Shown here in pieces: positions 1 to 7,211 of a DNA stretch of 12,925 nt (the stretch's first letter is position 1; each line of letters starts with the position of its first letter). The position numbers and the translations under genes were made by a program. The stretch is from an uncultured Eubacteriales bacterium. GTDB lineage: Bacteria; Bacillota; Clostridia; Oscillospirales; CAG-272. Under the pieces are notes generated by a model, which had not been told where the DNA came from, ran no database searches, and saw only the letters and a list, made by a program, of their open reading frames with translations. The stretch covers positions 1 through 12,925 of the forward strand of contig CAKTAA010000061.1 in assembly GCA_934526185.1 (NCBI GenBank), in the 5' to 3' direction.

Positions 1-301
1 TACGGGATACCCTAAAGGGGATGGGATCCGACTTGCTACGCTATCCTTGTCTCCGCAGGTGATCTTCTGTGATGAAATTGGTTCTGAAGAAGAAGCAGAG
101 GCAGTTCTGCAGACGCAGAACACAGGCGTTCCGCTGATAGCTACGGCGCACGCACAGGATATCGGAGGGCTTATTCGTCGGCCGCTGTTCCGAAAGCTGG
201 CGGAGCATAGAGTTTTCGACTGCTATATTGGTCTGCATAGGAATCCCCGTACCAACCAGATGCATTTTGATTATACGAAAGGAGATGCTGTTCTGTGCTG
301 A
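1..301 (+). CDS. spoIIIAA: Stage III sporulation protein AA, ATPase (3' end only)
   Basis: The frame is open from base 2 and encodes the last 99 residues of SpoIIIAA, the secretion-type (GspE/VirB11-like) ATPase that acts on the mother-cell face of the SpoIIIA-SpoIIQ channel. The Walker B stretch VIFCDEIG, the downstream IATAHAQDI segment (the ATAH motif typical of the family) and a conserved C-terminus are visible. The Walker A region lies upstream of the window. The TGA stop (299-301) overlaps the GTG start of spoIIIAB in the string GTGCTGA, so the two genes are probably translationally coupled. The identification rests on these motifs and on the seven following spoIIIA genes in canonical order. 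Nothing in the visible part looks damaged. Confidence 0.93.
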   Translation, partial: TGYPKGDGIRLATLSLSPQVIFCDEIGSEEEAEAVLQTQNTGVPLIATAHAQDIGGLIRRPLFRKLAEHRVFDCYIGLHRNPRTNQMHFDYTKGDAVLC

Positions 302-792
302 AGATCTTGGGTTCGGTATTTATCGTAATAAGTTCCGCCCTAATTGGAATTTTATGCGCAAAAAATGAACGACGCCGTGTGGAGCAGCTTGAAGGCATTC
401 TTGGCATGCTTCGCCATATACGAGAACAAATATCGTATTTTCGCCGGACGAAAAGCAAAATCCTGACATCGTTTTCGGATAGGCGTCCGGAAATGCGCGT
501 ATTTATGTCAAATCTTCACGCAAATGCTTGTGACGCGCATCCGCTGACGGCTGCAATCGAACGGAGCGGCCAGAGGCTGATGCTGACGGCTGAAGAAAAA
601 GATAAGCTGATTACATACGACAAACAGTTCGGCTGTCATAACGGGGAGAGTGAAATTCGATGCTGTGATTATTACATTTCTATTTTTGAGGAGATACTGG
701 AAAAGGAAAAAAAAGAAATGCCGGGAAAAATAAAATTGTACCGGACCCTGACGCTTATGGGCGGTTTGATGCTGGTCATTCTGCTGATTTGA
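295..792 (+). CDS. spoIIIAB: Stage III sporulation protein AB
   Basis: This 165-residue protein is close in length to characterised SpoIIIAB (about 170). It has a hydrophobic N-terminal segment (about residues 4-23), a charged central helical region (about 25-145) and a C-terminal membrane segment (about 148-165). SpoIIIAB is described as a GspF-like inner-membrane platform component of the SpoIIIA-SpoIIQ channel; that role comes from family knowledge. The start is GTG at 295, overlapping the spoIIIAA stop, with the GGAG of AAAGGAG (279-285) at suitable distance. A 195-base gap follows before spoIIIAC, unusual in this operon. Confidence 0.92.
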   Translation: MLKILGSVFIVISSALIGILCAKNERRRVEQLEGILGMLRHIREQISYFRRTKSKILTSFSDRRPEMRVFMSNLHANACDAHPLTAAIERSGQRLMLTAEEKDKLITYDKQFGCHNGESEIRCCDYYISIFEEILEKEKKEMPGKIKLYRTLTLMGGLMLVILLI

Positions 793-845
793 TTTTTCAA
801 AGCTGCAAAAGGCATTCACTTGGATGAAAACACAAGCCGCCGAAA

Positions 846-965
846 ATGATGAGAAAGATGCATATGAATGAACGAACAGGCATATTTGTTTTCAAAGGGA
901 ATTTTAAATGCACCGTGGGCGGAAAAAATGATCTGCCGATCGTGTACATGAAAAATTTCGGTTGA
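846..965 (+). CDS. Possible small reading frame between spoIIIAB and spoIIIAC
   Basis: An uninterrupted 39-codon frame fills most of the 195-base gap between spoIIIAB and spoIIIAC and stops 22 bases before the spoIIIAC start. It contains several in-frame ATGs (846, 849, 858, 864), and the shortest of these versions has 33 residues with a C-terminus ending YMKNFG. There is no convincing ribosome-binding site ahead of any of these starts; only a weak GAGAAAG lies before the one at 864. The peptide shows no recognisable domain, signal or membrane segment. It may be chance. It is listed because this gap is atypical for spoIIIA operons and the frame is the only coding-like content in it. Confidence 0.15.
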   Translation: MMRKMHMNERTGIFVFKGNFKCTVGGKNDLPIVYMKNFG

Positions 966-987
966 GCGAGAGGATGGTCACACTTTT

Positions 988-1182
988 ATGGATATCGGCG
1001 TTATTATGAAGGTGGCGGGGACGGGACTTTTGGTGACGGTTGCCTGTCAGATTCTTTCCCGATCCGGTCGCGAGGAACAGGCTACACTCGTTTCGCTTGC
1101 CGGAATAATCATAGTGCTGCTTATGCTGGTTAACGAAATCGGCGTGCTTTTTACAACTATACGTAATATTTTCGGCGTGTAG
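988..1182 (+). CDS. spoIIIAC: Stage III sporulation protein AC
   Basis: This 64-residue protein has two hydrophobic segments (about residues 6-24 and 33-55) joined by a short charged turn (SRSGREEQ). It matches the small, two-helix membrane protein SpoIIIAC (about 65-68 residues) in size and position. SpoIIIAC and SpoIIIAD are membrane components of the SpoIIIA-SpoIIQ channel. The ATG at 988 is preceded by GAGAGGA (968-974) at somewhat long spacing. The order AB-AC-AD makes the assignment secure despite the short length. Confidence 0.92.
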   Translation: MDIGVIMKVAGTGLLVTVACQILSRSGREEQATLVSLAGIIIVLLMLVNEIGVLFTTIRNIFGV

Positions 1183-1283
1183 TAAGAAATTGACGAAAAC
1201 GGCGGCGTCGGCCCTTTGTATACCTGTATACCTGCGGGACATGAAAGAAACCGGCTGCTGCACAGATGAAAGGCGTGGTGACA

Positions 1284-1685
1284 ATGGATATATGGAAGCT
1301 GTGCGGTACAGCGCTTCTCATAGCGGTCAGTGCGCTGCTGGTCAGACAGAACAGAGGTGAAGCCGACGGGTACGGAAAAATGATTGCGGTCTGCGGCGGT
1401 GTGCTGCTGACTGGCTTTACCCTGAATGAGTTGGCCCCGCTGATAGGGGACGTGATCTCGCTGCCGGAAACGGCAGAGGGAGGCGGAATATACCTTGTGA
1501 CGATGCTGAAAGCTTTGGCGGTCGGATGGACTGTTCAGATTACGTCTGATATTGTTTCGGATCTGGGTGAGACTGCATTGGCACGGAAAGTTGAAATGGC
1601 CGGAAAAGTTGCAATTCTTGCTGTCGCATATCCGCTTGTCCGCAAGCTTCTGTCCTTTTCGGCAAGTCTTATGGGCCTTAACTAA
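1284..1685 (+). CDS. spoIIIAD: Stage III sporulation protein AD
   Basis: This 133-residue polytopic membrane protein has hydrophobic stretches at about residues 5-20, 33-55, 72-92 and 105-125. Its length equals that usually given for SpoIIIAD. It sits between spoIIIAC and spoIIIAE as expected and is a membrane subunit of the SpoIIIA-SpoIIQ channel. I chose the ATG at 1284 because AAAGG (1269-1273) lies 10 bases before it and the resulting protein starts MDIWKLCG. An in-frame ATG at 1266 would add six residues but has no ribosome-binding site. The 101-base gap before it contains a tandem pair of the octamer TGTATACC (1217-1232) of unknown meaning. Confidence 0.92.
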   Translation: MDIWKLCGTALLIAVSALLVRQNRGEADGYGKMIAVCGGVLLTGFTLNELAPLIGDVISLPETAEGGGIYLVTMLKALAVGWTVQITSDIVSDLGETALARKVEMAGKVAILAVAYPLVRKLLSFSASLMGLN

Positions 1686-1790
1686 AATCGAAACATTTGA
1701 GAAAAAAGAAACGGCAGTCGGAAAATATCCATGACAAAAGCAAATCGTGCCGATATTTTAAGAAAGACGCGCGATATGACGGGGAAAAAC

Positions 1791-2933
1791 ATGAAAAAAA
1801 AACAAAGGTTCGTAAAATGGAGCGTTTTGATACTCTGGCTGTGTGCGGGACTTATGATGCAGGTATCCGCGGAAGGAGAAGAGGATTGGACAGCGGAAAT
1901 GTACAGACAATCCGGAATACAGGATCTGGAAGATCGGATTCCGGAGGAAGCGCGGCAGCAGTTTCCATCCATTGACGCACTGGCTGATTTGGCTTCTGTT
2001 TCAGCATCCGAGCATTGGCTCAGCTACCTATTTGGGACAGCGGGCGATGCATTTTTGGAATCCCTGCGGTCGCTTGGTATGCTGCTCGGTATTCTGCTTC
2101 TCGCTTCAATGCTTCGAATGTTTCAAAAATCCTTGAAGAATGATGCGCTTGACGGAGCCCTGTCACTGGTATCCTCGCTTGTTTGCGGCTTGTCCGTATT
2201 CGGCGTACTGCAAATGGCCCTGCAAACAACATTATCCCTGCTTGAATCGCTGCATATTACAATGAGCACGTGTACTGCGGTTGTCGTAAGCCTGTGCGCA
2301 GCCTCCGGTTTTCCCGCAACGGGAGCGATGATGCAGACTACGCTTATGTTTTTTCTTGTTCTTATGGAAAATTTGTGTCATTTTCTTCTGACTCCCGCTA
2401 TTCAGGTCTGTTTCGGACTGGCTTTGGTATCGTCTATGACGGATTCTGTAAATCTCAGCGGAATTTCATCTGTTCTTCGCAAAACATTTACTTTCCTACT
2501 CGGCGGTTTGATGGCCGTTTTAGCAGCCGTGTTCGCTTACCAGACGGTCATCGCGCAGAGTGCGGATTCCGTTTCCATGAGGACCATTAAATTTGCCCTC
2601 GGAAATATGATTCCTATAGTAGGCGGGGCTGTAAGCGAGGCGGCGCAGGTCGTTGCGGGCGGGATGAAATCTATACGCGGTACGGCAGGAGCTATTTCAA
2701 TCGCGGTGCTGCTGCTGATATTGCTCCCTCCCCTTATCGCCGTTGCGGTACAGCAGCTCTATTTCCGACTGTGTTCTGTGGCTGCTCAAATGCTTGAGCT
2801 GAAAAGGGAGGAAACGCTGATGAAAGAAGCCGGAGAGCTTTGTGGTTTTCTGATAGCCGTGATGGTATCAGTATCTCTGCTGTTTATTTTTACAATTATC
2901 ATGTTCATCAGCATACAGTCTGGAATGAGTTGA
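1791..2933 (+). CDS. spoIIIAE: Stage III sporulation protein AE
   Basis: This protein of about 380 residues has a cleavable-looking signal peptide: a basic start MKKKQRFVKW, a hydrophobic core, then VSA before an acidic EGEEDW stretch. A short extracytoplasmic segment follows, then a series of strongly hydrophobic segments running to the C-terminus, which fits SpoIIIAE (about 400 residues). The ATG at 1791 is preferred because GGGGAAA (1781-1787) is well placed and the signal peptide then begins at residue 1. An upstream in-frame ATG at 1731 would give 400 residues with a non-signal-like leader and no clear ribosome-binding site. A run of nine A residues follows the start codon. Confidence 0.93.
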   Translation: MKKKQRFVKWSVLILWLCAGLMMQVSAEGEEDWTAEMYRQSGIQDLEDRIPEEARQQFPSIDALADLASVSASEHWLSYLFGTAGDAFLESLRSLGMLLGILLLASMLRMFQKSLKNDALDGALSLVSSLVCGLSVFGVLQMALQTTLSLLESLHITMSTCTAVVVSLCAASGFPATGAMMQTTLMFFLVLMENLCHFLLTPAIQVCFGLALVSSMTDSVNLSGISSVLRKTFTFLLGGLMAVLAAVFAYQTVIAQSADSVSMRTIKFALGNMIPIVGGAVSEAAQVVAGGMKSIRGTAGAISIAVLLLILLPPLIAVAVQQLYFRLCSVAAQMLELKREETLMKEAGELCGFLIAVMVSVSLLFIFTIIMFISIQSGMS

Positions 2934-3007
2934 GTAAGTTTTGAAAAGAGTAGGACAAGAGGTCTTTTCCTGCCGGAACATCAAGGAGACTGGGGAAAGG
3001 GAAGTGT

Positions 3008-3514
3008 ATGGAAGCGCTGAAACAATATATATATTCACTGATGGTCATTTCCGTGGTAGGGGGTGTCGTCACAGCTCTGACGCCGTCCGGCAAAAGCGAA
3101 ATCAACAAATACGTCCGGTTTGCGGTTTCCGTTGCAGCAGTATTTGCCATGCTGGCGCCGTTTATAGGTAAAACGTTCTCGGAGCTGGATTTAGATGCGT
3201 GGCAGATCGCATCCGGAGAAACGCAACAGACCGCAGACAGCGTTCTTCCCGAAAAGGTATTGGAGGAAGCTAAAAAAAGAGCAGAGCAGAACATACAGCT
3301 CGTACTGCAGACAAAGTTCAGTATTTCTGAGGATGGGGCAGGGGTGTTTTTGATCCTTGATACGGAAGATATGCAGGCGGTAAAAATTGTGCGTGTTGAG
3401 GTAAGCCTGTATGATGCCAGACATAACATCAGCCGGGATAAAATCAAAGAATACCTGGAGGAGACGCTGTATTGCGAATGTGAGGTACATACGGCCTCCT
3501 ATTTGCCCGTATAA
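3008..3514 (+). CDS. spoIIIAF: Stage III sporulation protein AF
   Basis: This 168-residue protein has two N-terminal membrane segments (about residues 8-24 and 35-54) and a soluble C-terminal domain of about 110 residues, the arrangement expected of SpoIIIAF. That soluble domain is related to ring-building folds and faces the space between the forespore membranes, according to family knowledge. The ATG at 3008 follows AAAGGGAAG (2996-3004). The gene lies 74 bases after spoIIIAE and 57 bases before the chosen spoIIIAG start. Confidence 0.92.
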   Translation: MEALKQYIYSLMVISVVGGVVTALTPSGKSEINKYVRFAVSVAAVFAMLAPFIGKTFSELDLDAWQIASGETQQTADSVLPEKVLEEAKKRAEQNIQLVLQTKFSISEDGAGVFLILDTEDMQAVKIVRVEVSLYDARHNISRDKIKEYLEETLYCECEVHTASYLPV

Positions 3515-3571
3515 TTTATTCAACACCAGAAATACATAATTGTGAAAAAATTTCGGAAAGCGGTGAAAGAA

Positions 3572-4090
3572 ATGCTGGAAGCAATAACAAAAATACGCGG
3601 CTGGCCATGGATTTTATGCGGGCTGTTGTGCGGTGTGCTGCTGCTTGTCATCGGCGGTATCAGCGGCAGCGGAGACCGTTCTGAGCAAGCGGAAGATACT
3701 GAGACAAAAACTTTGGATCTGAATGCATATATTGAAGAGAGCGAGCATAGAATTAAACAGATTGTCGAGGCTCTCGAAGGCGTTCAAAACGCTGAGGTAT
3801 TTGTAACGCTTGACAGCGGCAGCGAGTACATATATGCGCAGAAGACAACATCCTCAAGTAACGAGTCGGCGGAGGCACAGAAGTCGCAGTCGAGCAGCCG
3901 GGATTATATCCTGACCGATTCGGCGGGGAATAAGATTCCGATTCTGGTCAAGGAAGTATATCCGAAAATACGCGGAGTGGCGGTGGTGTGCAGCGGCGGG
4001 GATAATGCAGAAACTCAGAAGAGGATCATTGACCTGCTTGCAGCCTCCCTTGGCCTGACAAGCAACAAAATTTTTGTCGGCGGACGCTGA
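3572..4090 (+). CDS. spoIIIAG: Stage III sporulation protein AG
   Basis: This 172-residue protein has one N-terminal membrane segment (about residues 11-30) followed by an extracytoplasmic domain. The domain begins with a helix-strand pattern around ILKQIVEALEGV-like residues, carries a Ser-rich insertion (around SSSNESAEAQKSQSSS) and ends with LGLTSNKIFVGG. SpoIIIAG is the major ring-forming subunit of the SpoIIIA-SpoIIQ channel, and an insertion into its ring-building motif is a known trait of the family. The ATG at 3572 is preferred: GGAAAGCGG and GGTGAAAG lie just ahead, whereas the in-frame GTG at 3542, which adds ten basic residues, has no ribosome-binding site. The protein is shorter than the roughly 230-residue Bacillus version. 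Confidence 0.92.
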   Translation: MLEAITKIRGWPWILCGLLCGVLLLVIGGISGSGDRSEQAEDTETKTLDLNAYIEESEHRIKQIVEALEGVQNAEVFVTLDSGSEYIYAQKTTSSSNESAEAQKSQSSSRDYILTDSAGNKIPILVKEVYPKIRGVAVVCSGGDNAETQKRIIDLLAASLGLTSNKIFVGGR

Positions 4091-4340
4091 CGGCAAATGA
4101 AAGCGCAAAGCAATCGGAAAGCGGAGGTGGGGCGCGCGAAACCCGAACGAGCAGAAAACAATGCCGGACGGCTGTCCGCCGCCCGGTGGTACAATAGCAG
4201 TCTGACACATATGCACGGTATGGTATAAAAACCAAAGAGAAAAGAAAAGGACATAAAAGGAGGCGTTGCTAAGAAAAAATTAGATAAGGCCCCGAAAACC
4301 GCTTTGCATTTGAAAAATTGAGAAAGGAATGGTAAGAAAC
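4091..4340 (+). other. Large gap inside the spoIIIA operon
   Basis: This stretch of 250 bases separates spoIIIAG from spoIIIAH and holds no convincing gene. It contains a small hairpin (CGGAC 4165-4169, loop GGCT, GTCCG 4174-4178) without a T-run. It also contains an excellent but orphan ribosome-binding sequence, AAAAGGAGG (4255-4263), followed only by a TTG frame of five codons. The true spoIIIAH ribosome-binding site AAAGGA is at 4323-4328. Confidence 0.6.
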
Positions 4341-5066
4341 ATGCAATTGCTTGGAAAAAATTTTTTTCAGGACAGATTGAACTCCGGCGAGGTTGAGGCA
4401 CTGCTTGAAGAGAGAAAAAACATGCAGGATGAGGAGATAGAAAACGATACGGCGGAACCGGCGCCGGAGCTTGAAAGCATGAGCGGAGAAGAAACGGCAT
4501 CCGGTGGAAAGAAATGGCTGATAACAGCAGTGGATTTCGTGAAAAAGAACCGCAAGCATATCATCGTTGCGGCCTCCGTTTTGGTAATCGGATTTGCTAT
4601 CTATTTAAATTGGTATTTATACCAGGGATCGCTGGACGGAAACCTGCCGGATGATCCTGCGGCGAATGTAGGCGGAAATGCGCCTGGAGATGATGCAGGA
4701 GAGGGCAATGCGGCTGATGCGGACGACTACTTCTCGGTCGCACAAATTAATCGCCAGAGAGCGCGGGACGAAGCGATGGAAGTGCTGCAGACCGTGGTAG
4801 AAGGAGCAGCGACGCAGGCTGATGTCAAGGATAAGGCTCTTGCCGATATTGCATCTATAGCGGCGGACATTGAACACGAAGCTACTATCGAATCGCTTGT
4901 GAAGGGGAAAGGCTTTGAGGAATGCGTCGCTGTTATCAGCGGAGAAAGCGCAAACGTTGTTGTGAAGAGCGACACGCTTCTGCCAAATGAAGTTTCCCAA
5001 ATTCAGGAAATTGTATATGAGGTTGCCGGGATTCAGCCGGTCAATCTGAAAATTATAGAAAAATAG
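4341..5066 (+). CDS. spoIIIAH: Stage III sporulation protein AH
   Basis: This 241-residue protein forms the mother-cell half of the SpoIIIAH-SpoIIQ zipper that spans the two forespore membranes. A membrane segment (about residues 73-93) is followed by a Gly/Asp/Asn-rich linker. The conserved YscJ/FliF-like ring-building domain then runs to the end (from about DEAMEVLQ to NLKIIEK). The cytoplasmic N-terminus is about 72 residues and acidic, whereas the Bacillus protein starts almost directly with its membrane helix. The ATG at 4341 is chosen because AAAGGA (4323-4328) is 12 bases upstream; the ATG at 4329 abuts that site, and choosing it would add four residues. The TAG stop overlaps the 3' end of the convergent ldh gene by 14 bases. 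Confidence 0.93.
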   Translation: MQLLGKNFFQDRLNSGEVEALLEERKNMQDEEIENDTAEPAPELESMSGEETASGGKKWLITAVDFVKKNRKHIIVAASVLVIGFAIYLNWYLYQGSLDGNLPDDPAANVGGNAPGDDAGEGNAADADDYFSVAQINRQRARDEAMEVLQTVVEGAATQADVKDKALADIASIAADIEHEATIESLVKGKGFEECVAVISGESANVVVKSDTLLPNEVSQIQEIVYEVAGIQPVNLKIIEK

Positions 5067-6030
5067 GGCGTCCGGGATACAGTGTATTGACGGATTGCAT
5101 AAGAGCGGTGCGTTCATCGGCGTCGAGCGGGATTTCAAGAATCTGCTCGACGCCATTCTTGCCTATAACAGCAGGGAGCCCGATGGCAGCGTCCACGATA
5201 CCGTATTCACCCTGCGTATATGCGGAGACGGTCAAAATCGATTTTTCATCACGCACCACGGCTTCCAGAATGCGCAGAACGGAGCTGGCGATGCCGTATG
5301 AAGTAGCGCCTTTTTTATGAATGATTTGGTAGGCGCTGTTCTTTACATCGTCAAAAATTTTGCGCAGCGCCTCACGCGAATGTTCGCCGCAGGTAGGACA
5401 GCGCATATAGTCAAAGGCGTCAAGATCGATGCCGGAAATGTTGGCGCTGCTCCAGACAGCGACCTCACTGTCACCGTGCTCTCCGATTACAAAGGCGTGG
5501 ATATTACGGAAATCCAGACGAAAATATTGCCCGAGCGCAAATTTGAGCCGGGCCGTATCCAAAACGGTGCCGGATCCGATGACGCGAGCAGATTTGCCCG
5601 GAGTACCGGTGATATCGTATCCTAACTTCTTCACGGCTCTGTACGTCAGGAGATCGACGGGATTGGTAACAATGAGCAGCAAGGCGTTCGGCGTGTACAC
5701 CTGTACCTCGTCTAAAATACTGTCCAGTATTTTTGCATTGCGCTCAAAAAGAGCAGGCCGGCTTTCACCAGGTTCCTGATTGGCACCGGCTGCGATAATT
5801 ACAACGGAAGCGCCGGCGAGATCGGAAAAACTGCCGCTGAAAATTCGCTGCGGAGGATAAAACACAGAACCGTGGCTAAGATCCATAGCCTCCCCCTGCG
5901 ACTTTTCCTCTTTGGAATCGATCAAAACAATTTCAGAGAAAAGAGCACTGCGCATAAGAGCGTAGGATATTGCCGCCCCGACGGCGCCGATACCTATAAC
6001 GGCGCACCGGCGAAACTCATTAATGTTCAT
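5053..6030 (-). CDS. ldh: L-lactate dehydrogenase
   Basis: This 325-residue NAD-dependent enzyme interconverts pyruvate and L-lactate in the cytoplasm. A Rossmann nucleotide-binding start VIGIGAVG (residues 11-18) is followed by Asp38, the NAD-preferring position. The mobile loop GANQEPGESR carries Gln85, the residue that separates lactate from malate dehydrogenases (malate enzymes have Arg), and Arg91. The catalytic set Asn123, Asp158, Arg161 and His185 in GEHGDS is intact. An unusual CPTC motif lies at 211-214. The ATG at 6030 is preceded by AGAGGT at good spacing. The gene lies 127 bases downstream of the ApbE gene on the same strand. The catalytic residues support full activity; the physiological partner genes are unknown. 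Confidence 0.95.
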   Translation of the reverse strand: MNINEFRRCAVIGIGAVGAAISYALMRSALFSEIVLIDSKEEKSQGEAMDLSHGSVFYPPQRIFSGSFSDLAGASVVIIAAGANQEPGESRPALFERNAKILDSILDEVQVYTPNALLLIVTNPVDLLTYRAVKKLGYDITGTPGKSARVIGSGTVLDTARLKFALGQYFRLDFRNIHAFVIGEHGDSEVAVWSSANISGIDLDAFDYMRCPTCGEHSREALRKIFDDVKNSAYQIIHKKGATSYGIASSVLRILEAVVRDEKSILTVSAYTQGEYGIVDAAIGLPAVIGKNGVEQILEIPLDADERTALMQSVNTLYPGRPIFL

Positions 6031-6063
6031 ACTTTTACCTCTTTTTTCCGCACCTTTATCGGA

Positions 6064-6083
6064 GCCGCAGAGCAGTCTGCGGC
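6064..6083 (-). promoter_or_regulatory. Hairpin in the apbE-ldh intergenic region
   Basis: A perfect 8-base-pair inverted repeat, GCCGCAGA and TCTGCGGC, flanks a four-base loop GCAG. It has no T-run on either side, so it is not a typical intrinsic terminator. Its place between the ApbE gene and the ldh ribosome-binding site suggests an mRNA processing or stability element, or a translational control element. The role is inferred. Confidence 0.4.
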
Positions 6084-6157
6084 AAATAAAACAACTCCAA
6101 TGAATTGCATTGAATGATATGGGAAAGCAGAGTTAGTATGACCGGTAAAGACTGTTA

Positions 6158-7195
6158 TTATTCCAATAATGAAAAATCGCTGCCGTTCAGCTCAAGCGAT
6201 TGCAGCAGCTCTTCACTTGCCCATAACGTTCCGTCCTTAAAAAAAAGCATTGCTTCAAAAGTCAAACTGCTGCTGCGGCAGAATTCCACAGCGCTATCTT
6301 TCCCCATGACAAACAGCGCTGTGGAGAGAGCGTCTGCTAAAGCTCCGTCCTGTGCGACGACTACGCTGCTGCAAATTTCATTGTCTGCAGGCCATCCGCT
6401 TTCAGGATTAATGATATGATGATAACGTTTGCCCTCCGCTTCAAAATATCTTTCATAATCGCCGGAAACAGAAACAAATCCTTCCGATACGGAAACATAG
6501 GCGGCGACGGCATCGGGATTCAGAGGATTTTTAATTCCGATGTGCCAGCTTGTGCCGTCCGGCTTTACTCCGAACAGACCGAGATTGCCTCCGAACGAAA
6601 GCTTCCCGTAGGGAACCCCCGATTCTTTTAGGTATTGAACAATTTGCTCACAGACATATCCCTTTGCAACAGCACCGAGATCGATACGGACACCGGGCTT
6701 ATCTTTGGCAAGAACAGCATCCTCTCCGCATATGGTTAGCGTGAGATTTTCATATCCGACGCAGTTCAAAACTTCGGTTATTTCCGATTTTTTCGGAATT
6801 TCTAAATTTTCCCCCGTAACATTCCATAAAGCAGAAAGCGGCTCGACAGTGATATCAAAGGAGCCGCCGGTTTCACGTGAAAGCTGCAGAGCATCGGCAA
6901 TCAGAGCTGCGGTTTCGCCGGATATTACAGTTTGGGTATCGGCTGTATTGAAATTTGAAACATCGCTTGAGAGGATTGTTTTTGAAAAAAGCGCTTCTTT
7001 GTTTTTTATAAGTTCCTCGCATTGCAGAAATAGGGCTTCATCGGAACCGGGAGGCAGATCAATTTCAATCACTGTGTCCATGGCGAAAAAAACATGCTGC
7101 TTATAGGATGGAGCACCGGAGCAGGAAACAAATAAAAACAGCATGGCTGCTAAAGAACCGCAAAAAGCGAAAAAAATTCGTTTTTTGAATATCAT
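6158..7195 (-). CDS. apbE: FAD:protein FMN transferase (ApbE family lipoprotein)
   Basis: ApbE enzymes move FMN from FAD onto Ser/Thr of extracytoplasmic redox proteins, with Mg2+. This 345-residue protein has a signal peptide ending FVSC, with Cys25 the likely lipidated residue, so it should sit on the outer face of the membrane. Family motifs appear in order: FAMDTVIEI (37-45), GGSFDIT (110-116), DLGAVAKGY (172-180), SFGGNLGLFG (200-209), HHIINPESGWPA (259-270) and ADALSTALFVMG (287-298), whose Asp is a metal ligand in the family. The start at 7195 follows AAGAGGG at five-base spacing. It lies 16 bases after the Gx-type gene, which indicates one transcript. No FMN-accepting protein is encoded in the window. 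Confidence 0.93.
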   Translation of the reverse strand: MIFKKRIFFAFCGSLAAMLFLFVSCSGAPSYKQHVFFAMDTVIEIDLPPGSDEALFLQCEELIKNKEALFSKTILSSDVSNFNTADTQTVISGETAALIADALQLSRETGGSFDITVEPLSALWNVTGENLEIPKKSEITEVLNCVGYENLTLTICGEDAVLAKDKPGVRIDLGAVAKGYVCEQIVQYLKESGVPYGKLSFGGNLGLFGVKPDGTSWHIGIKNPLNPDAVAAYVSVSEGFVSVSGDYERYFEAEGKRYHHIINPESGWPADNEICSSVVVAQDGALADALSTALFVMGKDSAVEFCRSSSLTFEAMLFFKDGTLWASEELLQSLELNGSDFSLLE

Positions 7196-7211
7196 TTTAT
7201 CCCTCTTGATT

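Noticed and set aside
880..886. GCATATT resembling a sigma-E -35 element between spoIIIAB and spoIIIAC
   Set aside because: No sigma-E-type -10 element occurs at the required distance.
1217..1232. Tandem repeat of TGTATACC in the spoIIIAC-spoIIIAD gap
   Set aside because: Two copies of an eight-base unit are too little to call a functional repeat; no promoter or binding site consensus fits.
2908..3447. Long open frame on the minus strand across spoIIIAF
   Set aside because: It is antisense to a confidently identified gene, has no domain pattern and is best explained as a shadow of spoIIIAF codon use.
4015..5156. Overlapping minus-strand open frames across spoIIIAG and spoIIIAH
   Set aside because: They lie opposite well-supported sporulation genes, lack ribosome-binding sites and have low-complexity, non-protein-like translations.
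5287..5316. Rightward terminator-like GGCG...CGCC followed by six T residues, 220 bases after spoIIIAH
   Set aside because: The stem is only four base pairs with a 16-base loop and lies inside the ldh coding region, so it is probably coincidental.
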